Assembly (NCBI GenBank): GCA_032251145.1
Contig: JAVVER010000049.1
Coordinates: 1 to 22,614 of the forward strand
Reading direction: 5' to 3'
From: BRH-c54 sp032251145
Lineage (GTDB): Bacteria > Bacteroidota > Bacteroidia > Flavobacteriales_E > Vicingaceae
DNA length: 22,614 nt
Shown here piece by piece: positions 13,638 through 21,637 of this stretch. Below the pieces are notes generated by a model, which did not search any database, was not told where the DNA came from, and was given only the letters and a program-made list of their open reading frames with translations. Positions within the stretch are counted from its first letter, which is position 1, and each line of letters begins with the position of its first letter. Position numbers and translations under genes: made by a program.

Positions 13638-15735
13638 ACGCTATCCTACTCCAATTCGTTTTTTCTTTTACTAACGCTGCTAAAGTAGTTCGCAAACGTA
13701 CGTTTTTTTCCAATTGTAAATTAATATCTTCTTTCAACACATCTACTGCTACATTTCTGGCTGCTTTTAAAATAAGGTTATCTTTAGCTAAATCAGCAAT
13801 TTTCAAATTCAGCAAGCCACTTTGTTGCGTTCCTTGTATATCGCCTGGACCTCTTAACCTTAAATCTACCTCTGCAATTTCGAAGCCATCATTAGTCCCT
13901 ACCATAGTTTGCATTCTTAAACGAGCATCGCTACTCAATTTATTACCTGTCATTAATATACAATACGACTGCTCTGCTCCTCTTCCAACCCTGCCTCTAA
14001 GTTGGTGCAATTGCGACAACCCAAAACGCTCGGCACTTTCTATTACCATTACTGAAGCATTTGGCACATTTACACCTACTTCAATAACAGTTGTAGCTAC
14101 CATAATTTGAGTTTCTCCTCTTACAAAACGTTGCATTTCAAAATCTTTGTCATCAGGCTTCATTTGTCCGTGAACAATAGAAAGCTGGTACTTAGGTTTT
14201 GGAAATTGTCTGGATAAACTTTCATAACCATCCATCAAATCTTTATAATCCATTTTTTGAGATTCCTGAATTAACGGATAAACAACATAAATTTGTCTGC
14301 CTTTCTCAATCTCTTTCTCCATAAAACCAAAAAGTTTTAAGCGAGAAGAATCATACTGATGAATGGTTTTAATTTCTTTTCTGCCCGGAGGAAGTTCGTC
14401 AATTACAGAAACATCCAAATCGCCATAAAGTGTCATGGCTAAGGTTCTGGGAATTGGAGTGGCTGTCATCACTAACACATGAGGAGCTGCCACATTGTTT
14501 TTCTTCCACAATTTGGCTCTTTGCTCTACACCAAAGCGATGTTGCTCATCTACAATAGCCAACCCTAATTGTTTAAATAGTACTTTATCCTCTAAAATAG
14601 CATGTGTGCCTATTAATATATGTAACGAACCGTTTTCTAGTTTCTCATGAATTTCTTTACGTTCGGCAGTTTTTACAGAACCTGTAAGTAAGGCAATTTC
14701 TATGGGTAAACCTTCAATTAATTCTTTTACTCCTGCAAAATGCTGTTGAGCCAAAATTTCTGTTGGCGCTAACAAACAAGCTTGAAAACCATTGTCTAAC
14801 GCCAACAACATCGTCATTAAAGCCACTATGGTTTTTCCGCTTCCTACATCCCCTTGCAATAAGCGATTCATGTGATGTCCGGAACCTAAATCTTTTCTTA
14901 TTTCTTTAATTACTTTCTTTTGAGCATTAGTCAGCTCAAACGTTAATTTTTCATTGTAAAAAGTATTAAACAGCTCCCCTACTTCATTAAAAACAAAGCC
15001 TTTCATTTGAATAGTATTTACCGCTTTTTGTCGCAATAAACGCAATTGAAGAAAAAACAATTCTTCAAATTTTAAACGATAAATAGCTTTTTTCAATAAT
15101 GCTTCATCCTTTGGAGCATGAACATTAACTAACGCTTCTTCTCTTGATATAAATTTTAAGTTTTGAAGTAACTCGTTCGATAAAGTTTCGGGAATGTTTT
15201 TATTTATTTGAGCGACTAAGTTTTTTTGCAGCTTAAAAATTCCTTTAGAGTTCAATCCTTTAGCAGAAAGTGCTTCAGTAGTAGAATAAACTGCTTCCAT
15301 AGCAATTTCGTTGGTAGGTAACGCTTGAGTAACTTCATCCATTTCTGGATGGGTAATGTTATACCTGCCTTTAAATAATGTTGGCTTACCATAAACAATG
15401 TATTGCTGACCAATTTGAACAGAACTTTGCAACCATTTAATTCCTTTAAACCAAACTAATTCAATCTCTCCGGTTTCATCTTTAAAAATAGCAGTCATTC
15501 TTTTGGCACGCCTTTCTCCAACAACATTTTTAGTAATAATTTTTCCTTTAAGTTGGATGTAGGTTTGGTCGGATGAAATCTCTGAAATGGTATATATTTT
15601 AGATTTATCTACGTACCTAAAAGGAAAATACTCCAATAAGTGTTTGTAGGTATAAATACCCAATTCTTTTTTGAGCAGCTCGCCTCTTTGTGGCCCAACT
15701 CCTTTTAAATATTCTATTTTGGTATCTAAAAACAC
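13636..15735 (-). CDS. recG: ATP-dependent DNA helicase RecG
   Basis: Branch-migration helicase that regresses stalled forks and processes R-loops and D-loops; cytosolic. The 699 residues match the usual length (693 in E. coli). The N-terminal wedge/OB domain (about 1-190) starts FLDTKIEYLKGVGPQRGELL and includes YIQLKGKI and KDETGEIELVWFKG. Helicase motifs follow: Walker A LLQGDVGSGKTIVALM, motif Ia LAPTEILAQQH, TGS, motif II VDEQHRFGV, motif III VMTATPIPRTL, motif IV region IYVVYPLIQES, motif V ATTVIEVGVNVPNASVMVIE, and motif VI QLRGRVGRG. The C-terminal FEIAEVDLRLRGPGDIQGTQQSG is RecG-specific. The ATG at 15735 sits 19 bases after a -7 box. No truncation or frameshift was seen. Confidence 0.97.
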   Translation of the reverse strand: MFLDTKIEYLKGVGPQRGELLKKELGIYTYKHLLEYFPFRYVDKSKIYTISEISSDQTYIQLKGKIITKNVVGERRAKRMTAIFKDETGEIELVWFKGIKWLQSSVQIGQQYIVYGKPTLFKGRYNITHPEMDEVTQALPTNEIAMEAVYSTTEALSAKGLNSKGIFKLQKNLVAQINKNIPETLSNELLQNLKFISREEALVNVHAPKDEALLKKAIYRLKFEELFFLQLRLLRQKAVNTIQMKGFVFNEVGELFNTFYNEKLTFELTNAQKKVIKEIRKDLGSGHHMNRLLQGDVGSGKTIVALMTMLLALDNGFQACLLAPTEILAQQHFAGVKELIEGLPIEIALLTGSVKTAERKEIHEKLENGSLHILIGTHAILEDKVLFKQLGLAIVDEQHRFGVEQRAKLWKKNNVAAPHVLVMTATPIPRTLAMTLYGDLDVSVIDELPPGRKEIKTIHQYDSSRLKLFGFMEKEIEKGRQIYVVYPLIQESQKMDYKDLMDGYESLSRQFPKPKYQLSIVHGQMKPDDKDFEMQRFVRGETQIMVATTVIEVGVNVPNASVMVIESAERFGLSQLHQLRGRVGRGAEQSYCILMTGNKLSSDARLRMQTMVGTNDGFEIAEVDLRLRGPGDIQGTQQSGLLNLKIADLAKDNLILKAARNVAVDVLKEDINLQLEKNVRLRTTLAALVKEKTNWSRIA

Positions 15736-15754
15736 TTGCTAAAACTGTATCAAA

Positions 15755-15762
15755 CAAAAGTA
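15755..15762 (-). promoter_or_regulatory. recG -7 box
   Basis: The minus strand reads TACTTTTG (TAnnTTTG), 19 bases before the recG ATG. It implies a leader of only about a dozen bases. Confidence 0.65.
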
Positions 15763-15796
15763 CAATTTTAATGTGAAATGAATGGCTTGAATTTAA

Positions 15797-15857
15797 CCGC
15801 AAAGAAGCTAAGTTTTATGCATAGCACATAAAATCTCTCGCAAAGATGCGAAGACGC
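15797..15857. repeat. CGCAAAGA-type repeats upstream of recG
   Basis: CCGCAAAGAAGCTAAG (15797-15812) and CTCGCAAAGATGCGAAGACGC (15836-15856) are related to 12997-13022. They occupy most of the 193-base gap between recG and the next minus-strand gene; nothing else was recognised there. Confidence 0.5.
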
Positions 15858-15928
15858 TGTTGAGTTAAAAAGTTTTTAATTTATTAAATCCCAAGTATGG
15901 ACGTTAGAGGTAGTGGAGGAAATCACTT

Positions 15929-17041
15929 TTATTGATTTAAAACACTAATTTCTATACGTTTATCTGGCAAATTCACTATTGTAACCTTAGATGTTGAACC
16001 CCAAGAAATACAAGAAATCCTTTCATCTATAATCCCATTTCTTATAAAATATTTTTTTATAATCTCTGATTGTAGGGATGTAATTTCTTTTCCATTATAC
16101 TTCTTGTTTTTATTAGTATGAAGGTTAAAATAGACATAACAATCTTCATTATTATTTAAAATTGTTAGTATAGGGTTCAATAATGAATTAAATTCTACCG
16201 TTTTGGTCGTGTCATCAAGCTCAAAAAGCAAGTCGCTTTTAATATAAAATGAAGTGTCGCAAATACTAGTTTCCATAGAGGTATTTTGTGTGTATTCAGA
16301 ATAGTCAATCTTTAAACTATCTAAAATACTTACATAATTGTCAATTTTAATATTGTTAGAATCAATTGCAAACATTGTTACAAAATCTACAAATATAAAA
16401 ATATGATAATCAAATTGTTTATAACATTCTTTAAATTTTTCTCTAAATCGCTTAGTAAATTTAATTTCAGAAAACTCTAGAAAATTTCCTATAGAAATAT
16501 ATTTTTCATTTCCATTAGCAACATAAGTGAATGATATTAATTCCCAATCATTTCTGGATGTGTAGTAGTCATCCTTCATATAAAGAATATCATCTAAGTT
16601 TTTCTTACGCCTATCATAAGGTTCTTTAGAAAAACCTATAGAAAAACAATTAAAACCTCTTCTTTCATTTTTTGGTAATTGAGTATAAAACTCAATAATA
16701 TATTTTTGATTTTTAATTAGTGGATATTGTAATTTCGAACAGAAATAAGATCGGACTAGTTTATCAGATTCTAACTTTGCTTTATTATATCCAAGATATA
16801 ATTTTAGATATTTTTCACCATCAAAAGGAATAGGTCTGCTACATTTAGGAGGGAATTTATGCTTCCATTCTCCTTCATAAAAACTATTTGGTCCATATTC
16901 TACATCCCAATATTTTGGAAATGCTGCACCTTTTTTATTTATACGAACCTCTTCAAATGAACTGTTTCTAATCAAGTTTTGACAATAAGTGAACTTACTA
17001 ATCAATAACAATAAGATTATAGAGATTATTTTTACTATCAT
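15929..17041 (-). CDS. Exported protein with degenerate OmpA-like C-terminus
   Basis: A 370-residue protein. The signal peptide ends at FTYCQ (about residue 20). The N-terminal jelly-roll-like domain (about 22-215) opens with NLIRNSSFEEVRI and FPKYWDVEYG, as in many Bacteroidota carbohydrate-binding-like/OmpA fusions. The last ~100 residues follow OmpA_C order (DLLFELDD, LNPILTILNNNEDCYVYFNLHT, EIIKKYFIRNGIIDERISCISWG, LPDKRIEISV). However, the canonical GHTDN is replaced by NLHTNK, and the Arg of the LSxxRA motif is missing, so peptidoglycan binding is doubtful. It has its own -7 box at 17124-17131. It is rich in Asn, Lys and Ile and appears more AT-biased than recG. Function unknown. Confidence 0.75.
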   Translation of the reverse strand: MIVKIISIILLLLISKFTYCQNLIRNSSFEEVRINKKGAAFPKYWDVEYGPNSFYEGEWKHKFPPKCSRPIPFDGEKYLKLYLGYNKAKLESDKLVRSYFCSKLQYPLIKNQKYIIEFYTQLPKNERRGFNCFSIGFSKEPYDRRKKNLDDILYMKDDYYTSRNDWELISFTYVANGNEKYISIGNFLEFSEIKFTKRFREKFKECYKQFDYHIFIFVDFVTMFAIDSNNIKIDNYVSILDSLKIDYSEYTQNTSMETSICDTSFYIKSDLLFELDDTTKTVEFNSLLNPILTILNNNEDCYVYFNLHTNKNKKYNGKEITSLQSEIIKKYFIRNGIIDERISCISWGSTSKVTIVNLPDKRIEISVLNQ

Positions 17042-17123
17042 AATTATACTTTCTATCGAATACCAACTCTTTTAATTATATTTTTCGTATAGCAATAATG
17101 GTTTTGTTGATTTTCATGTTCTT

Positions 17124-17131
17124 CAAAGGTA
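17124..17131 (-). promoter_or_regulatory. -7 box of the OmpA-like exported protein
   Basis: The minus strand reads TACCTTTG, 82 bases before the ATG at 17041. A 13-codon leader frame (MKINKTIIAIRKI, 17117 down to 17076) begins six bases after the box and stops before the real gene. Confidence 0.5.
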
Positions 17132-17248
17132 GAAAATAAAAAAGCCTAATGTTATTGTTAAAGGTCAATAATTATTAACAAGCTATGGAACAATCACGTT
17201 AGTAGGCTTGCGTAAAAAAAACTAACCTTTAAAACGGTTGGAAAAGAC

Positions 17249-17280
17249 TTGTAACTACGGCATGATATTTGCTATCTTTA
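17249..17280 (+). promoter_or_regulatory. Promoter of the Spy-like gene
   Basis: TTG (17249-17251), a 21-base spacer, then TATCTTTA (17273-17280), one base off TAnnTTTG. The ATG follows 42 bases later. Confidence 0.45.
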
Positions 17281-17322
17281 CAGCAATAAAAAATAATTTC
17301 AACCATCTAAAATTATAACATT

Positions 17323-17733
17323 ATGAAGAATTTAAAAATGATATTAGCCGCAACGTTAATAGTTGCAGGAGCTACAATGGTAAACGCACAAGATGCTAAA
17401 AAGAAAGACTGCGACCATGACCACAAAGCACATGCTAGTCATTATGAAAAAGGTGAACATGTAGAAAAAATGAAAGCCGAATTAGAGTTAACCGATGAGC
17501 AAGTAGCAAAAATTAAAGAAATTCACGCTAAAAGAGCTGAAGAAAAGAAAGCTTTAAAAGATAAAATGCACGAATTGCATAAAGCTGAAAAAGAAGAAAT
17601 AAAAGAAGTTTTAACAGAAGAGCAAGTAGAAAAAATGAAAGCAATGCACCATGATAAAGTTGAGTATAAACACAAAGGAAAAAAGGCGCCTACTGCTCAA
17701 CCTATAAAAAAACAACCCTTAGAAAAAGAATAA
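17323..17733 (+). CDS. His-rich Spy/CpxP-like periplasmic protein
   Basis: A 136-residue protein with a signal peptide (MKNLKMILAATLIVAGATMVNA|QD). A His-rich segment follows (about 28-46, CDHDHKAHASHYEKGEH) that could bind metal. A long charged helical region (about 47-110) has two LTxxQ-type motifs, LELTDEQVAKI and VLTEEQVEKM, the hallmark of Spy/CpxP family chaperones or metal-stress sensors. The C-terminal tail is basic, KGKKAPTAQPIKKQ. It probably forms an antiparallel helical dimer in the periplasm. It has a promoter upstream and a strong terminator just after, so it is monocistronic. CpxP-like signalling is possible, but no two-component genes are nearby. The metal role is inferred from composition only. 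Confidence 0.8.
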   Translation: MKNLKMILAATLIVAGATMVNAQDAKKKDCDHDHKAHASHYEKGEHVEKMKAELELTDEQVAKIKEIHAKRAEEKKALKDKMHELHKAEKEEIKEVLTEEQVEKMKAMHHDKVEYKHKGKKAPTAQPIKKQPLEKE

Positions 17734-17753
17734 ATTAACTTTAAAGATTACTG

Positions 17754-17785
17754 AAAAAGCTACCACAAAAATGGTAGCTTTTTTT
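17754..17785 (+). terminator. Intrinsic terminator after the Spy-like gene
   Basis: Stem AAAAAGCTACCA with TGGTAGCTTTTT, loop CAAAAA, and a run of Ts. It lies about 20 bases after the stop codon and just before the ABC-F promoter. Confidence 0.85.
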
Positions 17786-17797
17786 GTTTATTAGGCG

Positions 17798-17805
17798 TAC
17801 TTTTG
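17798..17805 (+). promoter_or_regulatory. ABC-F -7 box
   Basis: TACTTTTG, an exact TAnnTTTG match, 23 bases before the ATG at 17829. An in-frame TTG at 17784 lies upstream of it, inside the terminator T run, so it is not the start. Confidence 0.6.
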
Positions 17806-17828
17806 CACCTCAAAAAAAATTAAGCTTT

Positions 17829-19430
17829 ATGATAACTGTTCAGAATGTTTCATTACAATACGGAAAAAGAGTGCTATTTGATGATGTAAATATTAAATTT
17901 ACTGATGGAAATTGCTATGGTGTTATTGGTGCTAATGGAGCTGGAAAATCAACTTTCTTAAAAATTTTATCGGGAGAAATTTCGCCTAATTCAGGTTCAA
18001 TTTCTTTAGATAAAGGAAAAAGAATGGCTGTTTTAAGTCAGGACCACTCTAAATACAATAATGAAACAGCGTTGAATACCGTTTTAATGGGACACGAAAA
18101 GCTTTGGAAAGTGATACAGGAAAAAGATGCTATTTATGCTAAACCTGATTTTTCTGATGCTGACGGAATTAAAGCTTCCGAATTAGAAGCAGAATTTGCT
18201 GAAATGGATGGATGGAATGCTGAGGCTGATGCTGCATCAATGTTAAGCGATTTAGGAATTAGTGAAGACAAGCATTATTTAACCTTAGATGAACTTAGCG
18301 GAAATGAAAAAGTTAGAATTTTATTAGCTCAAGCTCTTTTTGGTAATCCAGATGTATTAATTTTAGATGAGCCTACCAACGATTTGGATATCCTTACCAT
18401 TAATTGGTTAGAAGATTTCTTACTGGAATTTAAAAATACAGTAATTGTGGTATCTCACGACAGACACTTTTTAGATACCGTTTGTACTCAAATTGTAGAT
18501 ATTGATTTCAGTAAAATTAATTTATTCAGCGGAAATTATACTTTTTGGTATCAAGCTAGTCAGTTAGCATTACGCCAGAAACAATCTGCTAACAAAAAAG
18601 CGGATGAAAAGAAAAAAGAATTACAAGACTTTATTGCTCGTTTTAGTGCCAACGCATCTAAATCTAAACAAGCAACTGGCAGAAAAAAAATGTTAGAGAA
18701 AATTAATTTTGAAGACATTAAACCTTCCACAAGAAGGTATCCTGCAATTATCTTTAATCAACAAAGAGATGCAGGAGACCAAATTCTACACATTGAACAT
18801 TTAAGCAAAAACGGTTTGTTTAAAGATTTAAACTTAAATGTAAGAAGAGGAGATAAAATCGCTTTTGTTAGCAAAAACTCTATGGCTACAACAGCTTTGT
18901 TTGAAATTTTAGAAAACAACCAAAAAGCCGATGAAGGTAAATTTACTTTCGGGCAAACCATTACTACAGCTTATTTACCTAATGAAAATGCTCATTTTTT
19001 TGATGGTAGCGACAATCTAATTGATTGGCTACGTCAGTTCTCTGAGGAAAAAGATGAGGTTTACATTAGAGGTTTTTTAGGTAAAATGTTGTTTTCTGGT
19101 GAAGAAGTTTTTAAAAAATCTGATGTGCTTTCAGGTGGAGAAAAAGTGAGGTGCATGCTTTCTAGAATGATGTTGGCAGAAGGAAATGTTTTATTGATGG
19201 ATGAGCCTACTAACCACTTAGATTTGGAATCTATTACTGCTTTAAACAATTCTTTAATTGATTTTAAAGGAACTATCTTGTTTACTTCTCATGATCACGA
19301 GTTTGTTCAAACCATTGCCAATAGAATTGTAGAGCTTACACCAAACGGTTGTATAGATAAAGAAATGACTTTTGATGAATATTTGGAAAGCGAAAAAGTT
19401 AAACAGCAAAAAGATCAGTTGTATGCGTAA
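17829..19430 (+). CDS. YbiT-type ABC-F ATPase
   Basis: A cytosolic, soluble twin-ATPase of the ABC-F group that acts on ribosomes. The 533 residues have NBD1 with Walker A GANGAGKST (34-42), a degenerate signature LSGNEKVR, and Walker B VLILDEPTNDLD. The linker has FSANASKSKQATGRKKMLEKI, which matches E. coli YbiT closely. NBD2 has a degenerate Walker A (SKNSMATTALF), signature LSGGEKVRC, Walker B LLMDEPTNHLD and the switch His in FTSHDHEF. There is no C-terminal extension or obvious antibiotic-resistance arm. The asymmetry means one composite ATP site is intact and the other degenerate. The start is the ATG giving MITVQNVSLQYG, the natural NBD1 beginning. It is probably a translation factor rather than a transporter. 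Confidence 0.92.
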   Translation: MITVQNVSLQYGKRVLFDDVNIKFTDGNCYGVIGANGAGKSTFLKILSGEISPNSGSISLDKGKRMAVLSQDHSKYNNETALNTVLMGHEKLWKVIQEKDAIYAKPDFSDADGIKASELEAEFAEMDGWNAEADAASMLSDLGISEDKHYLTLDELSGNEKVRILLAQALFGNPDVLILDEPTNDLDILTINWLEDFLLEFKNTVIVVSHDRHFLDTVCTQIVDIDFSKINLFSGNYTFWYQASQLALRQKQSANKKADEKKKELQDFIARFSANASKSKQATGRKKMLEKINFEDIKPSTRRYPAIIFNQQRDAGDQILHIEHLSKNGLFKDLNLNVRRGDKIAFVSKNSMATTALFEILENNQKADEGKFTFGQTITTAYLPNENAHFFDGSDNLIDWLRQFSEEKDEVYIRGFLGKMLFSGEEVFKKSDVLSGGEKVRCMLSRMMLAEGNVLLMDEPTNHLDLESITALNNSLIDFKGTILFTSHDHEFVQTIANRIVELTPNGCIDKEMTFDEYLESEKVKQQKDQLYA

Positions 19431-19433
19431 CGA

Positions 19434-19522
19434 GAAGTTGAAGGTTTGAGGTTTGAGGTTTGAAGTTAGCAGCAAACAACTAAACTCATAAACCTTATAA
19501 ACCTTATAAACTCTTAAACTAA
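19434..19522. repeat. Heptad and nonamer repeats between ABC-F and panB
   Basis: GAAGTTG, AAGGTTT, GAGGTTT, GAGGTTT, GAAGTTA (19434-19468), then 9-mers of AAACCTTAT type (about 19481-19522). They fill almost the whole gap between two convergent stop codons. Confidence 0.75.
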
Positions 19523-19525
19523 ATA

Positions 19526-20344
19526 TCAGTATTGCTCTTTCTCGTTAGGAAAATCTTGAGATTTAACATCTTTAATGTAAGCTTCTACAGAACCTTTTAT
19601 TTCTTCGTATAAGTTGTTATAACGTCTTAAAAACCTAGGACTAAATTCATGGGTTATTCCCAACATATCATGTAATACAAGCACTTGTCCATCTACTCCA
19701 TTCCCAGCTCCTATACCAATAATTGGAATTTTAACTTCTTGAGCTACTTTAGTAGCCAAATGAGCAGGAATTTTCTCTAAAACAATAGCAAAACAACCTG
19801 CTTCTTCAAGCAATTTAGCATCTTCAATCAATTTGTTAGCTTCTTCTTCTTCCTTTGCTCTAACAATGTAAGTCCCAAATTTATAAATAGATTGGGGAGT
19901 TAATCCTAAATGTCCCATTACAGGTATTCCAGCAGAAAGAATTCTTTCAATAGATTCTAAAATTTCTTTACCACCTTCCATTTTTACCGCATGGGCTCCC
20001 GACTCTTTCATTATTTTAATGGCAGAAGAAAGTGCCTCTTTTGAGTTTCCTTGATAAGAACCAAAGGGCATATCTACCACCACCAATGCTCTTTTTACCG
20101 CTCTAATTACAGAAGAAGCATGGTATATCATTTGGTCTAAGGTAATTGGAAGCGTAGTTTCATGTCCTGCCATTACATTAGAAGCAGAATCTCCAACTAG
20201 AATAACATCAATACCCGCAGTATCAATAATTTTTGCTAATGAAAAATCATAGCCCGTAAGCATGCTTATTTTTTCATTGTTATGCTTCATCTCTTGGAGA
20301 ATGTGCGTGGTGACCCTTTTTACATCATTAGAATGTATAGACAT
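19526..20344 (-). CDS. panB: 3-methyl-2-oxobutanoate hydroxymethyltransferase PanB
   Basis: First committed step of pantothenate synthesis: transfer of a hydroxymethyl group from 5,10-methylene-THF to 2-oxoisovalerate to give ketopantoate; cytosolic. The 272 residues form a TIM barrel. The metal- and substrate-binding motifs are ISMLTGYDFSLAKI, ILVGDSASNVMAGHETT (Asp ligand), VVVDMPFGSYQ (second Asp), AVKMEGG, VMGHLGLTPQS, the catalytic Glu in AIVLEKIPAHLA, and IPIIGIGAGNGVDGQVLVLHDMLG. Length is normal with a short charged tail. It is divergent from the DUF4249-like gene, with a -7 box at 20370-20377. panC and panD are not in the window, so the pathway is split. Confidence 0.96.
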   Translation of the reverse strand: MSIHSNDVKRVTTHILQEMKHNNEKISMLTGYDFSLAKIIDTAGIDVILVGDSASNVMAGHETTLPITLDQMIYHASSVIRAVKRALVVVDMPFGSYQGNSKEALSSAIKIMKESGAHAVKMEGGKEILESIERILSAGIPVMGHLGLTPQSIYKFGTYIVRAKEEEEANKLIEDAKLLEEAGCFAIVLEKIPAHLATKVAQEVKIPIIGIGAGNGVDGQVLVLHDMLGITHEFSPRFLRRYNNLYEEIKGSVEAYIKDVKSQDFPNEKEQY

Positions 20345-20369
20345 GTTGTAATATTTAAAAATTAAATAA

Positions 20370-20377
20370 CAAAGCTA
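20370..20377 (-). promoter_or_regulatory. panB -7 box
   Basis: The minus strand reads TAGCTTTG (TAnnTTTG), 25 bases before the panB ATG. It lies 30 bases from the divergent box of the next gene, so the two promoters are back to back. Confidence 0.6.
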
Positions 20378-20407
20378 CAAATATCGTTTCGTTTAATGGA
20401 AAAATCC

Positions 20408-20415
20408 TACATTTG
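20408..20415 (+). promoter_or_regulatory. -7 box of the DUF4249-like gene
   Basis: TACATTTG (TAnnTTTG), 21 bases before the ATG at 20437. Confidence 0.6.
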
Positions 20416-20436
20416 TTATTTAAATTAAAATAACCT

Positions 20437-21531
20437 ATGAAAAAAATATTTTACACTCCACTATTAATAGTCTTCATCTTTACACTTTTTTCATGCGAAA
20501 CAAAAGTTGACCTTAATGCAGAATTCAAAGATATAACTGTTGTTTACGGATTAATTAATCCAAGTGATAGTGTTCACTATGTAAAAATTAACAAAGTATT
20601 TTTACCTGAAGATGGCGTTAATGCTAATACCCTTGCTGCTAATCAAGCAAACTTTAATTATGCCGCAGATGAGTTAACTGTAACTGTTGATGAATATAGA
20701 GGAGATAATGGAAATTTTGTTGCTAGTTATTCCTTATTAAGAACAGAAAATGAAATTCCTAAAGATGAAGGAGTTTTTGATAATTCCGTAAATGTATTAT
20801 ATAAATTTACAGCACCAACAATCAATAGAAATAATATTTATCAACTTAAAATTTATAACTCTAAGTTAGATAAAGAAATTACTTCTGAAACGCTTATTGT
20901 TGGAAATAGTTCTGTTACATCCCCTACTCTAAGCCAGAAAATGGCATTTTGGATAGGTGGCACTAATAATGGAGGTTTTGCTAATAGATCTATTAGTTTT
21001 AACACAGGTAAAAATGTTGGACGAATAGATGCTAAATTGATTTTTAATTACACTAATTATTTTGTTGCATCAAGCGGAATCCCTCCTCAACCTCAACAAG
21101 TTGTTATGAGAATGGGGGAATTAAAAACAACTAACTCAGTTGATGGTAATGAATTACTAGAATGGACAATGGAAGGTGCAACATTTTTTGATAATATTGC
21201 CGCTTCTGTTCCGACTACATTACCCAATTTATCTCATAGAGAAATAGGAAATGTTGATTTACAATTTGTAATAGCTGGAACTGAATTAAATGTTTACATG
21301 GAAGTTACTGAACCTTCTAACACTGTGAATCAAGACAAACCAAATTATACCAATGTTGAAAATGGCTTAGGAATATTTTCTTCTAGAGAAACTTTAAACT
21401 GGATATCAACAGTAGATCCAAATACAGGCAATTTAAACATAACCGCTCCTACTATAGAAAAACTTTCTGTAATGGGACTCAGTTTTTGTTTTGGAAATAG
21501 CGTTACTTCAAATTTTATGTGTCCGCAATAA
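20437..21531 (+). CDS. DUF4249-like outer-membrane lipoprotein
   Basis: A 364-residue lipoprotein with a clear lipobox (LFSC, Cys20, after MKKIFYTPLLIVFIFTLFS). It continues ETKVDLNAEFKDITVVYGLINPSDSVHYVKINKVFLPEDG, an N-terminal pattern like the Bacteroidota DUF4249 group (C-E-x-x-V-D-L/V ... VVYGLI). The rest looks beta-rich, with segments such as YKFTAPTINRNNIYQLKIYN and GLGIFSSRETLNW near the C-terminus. The DUF4249 assignment is by resemblance only. Such proteins are often near TonB-dependent receptors, but none is here. It has its own promoter and a terminator downstream, so it is transcribed alone. Function unknown; a surface-ligand or matrix role is possible. Confidence 0.7.
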   Translation: MKKIFYTPLLIVFIFTLFSCETKVDLNAEFKDITVVYGLINPSDSVHYVKINKVFLPEDGVNANTLAANQANFNYAADELTVTVDEYRGDNGNFVASYSLLRTENEIPKDEGVFDNSVNVLYKFTAPTINRNNIYQLKIYNSKLDKEITSETLIVGNSSVTSPTLSQKMAFWIGGTNNGGFANRSISFNTGKNVGRIDAKLIFNYTNYFVASSGIPPQPQQVVMRMGELKTTNSVDGNELLEWTMEGATFFDNIAASVPTTLPNLSHREIGNVDLQFVIAGTELNVYMEVTEPSNTVNQDKPNYTNVENGLGIFSSRETLNWISTVDPNTGNLNITAPTIEKLSVMGLSFCFGNSVTSNFMCPQ

Positions 21532-21553
21532 AAAAAAGATATAAAAACACTTT

Positions 21554-21584
21554 AAAAGCTACTCAAATGAGTGGCTTTTTTTTT
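21554..21584 (+). terminator. Intrinsic terminator after the DUF4249-like gene
   Basis: Stem AAAAGCTACTC with GAGTGGCTTTT (one G.T pair), loop AAAT, then further Ts; the T run is nine bases long (21576-21584). Confidence 0.8.
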
Positions 21585-21606
21585 ATGAAATCATAACAAT
21601 TTCTCA

Positions 21607-21637
21607 TTGGTTCACTCCCCTATTTTAAGTATCTTTG
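21607..21637 (+). promoter_or_regulatory. Promoter of the globin-hemerythrin operon
   Basis: TTG (21607-21609), a 20-base spacer, TATCTTTG (21630-21637), the best full match to the Bacteroidota TTG/TAnnTTTG promoter in the window. The ATG at 21663 is 25 bases downstream. No convincing FNR- or NsrR-like site was seen. Confidence 0.7.

Noticed and set aside
17784..17828. TTG start for the ABC-F gene
   Set aside because: It lies in the terminator T run and before the -7 box; ATG at 17829 begins the normal NBD1 sequence.
17829..19430. Frameshift or error as the cause of the missing second Walker A
   Set aside because: The frame stays intact with good family similarity on both sides; the change looks like true divergence.
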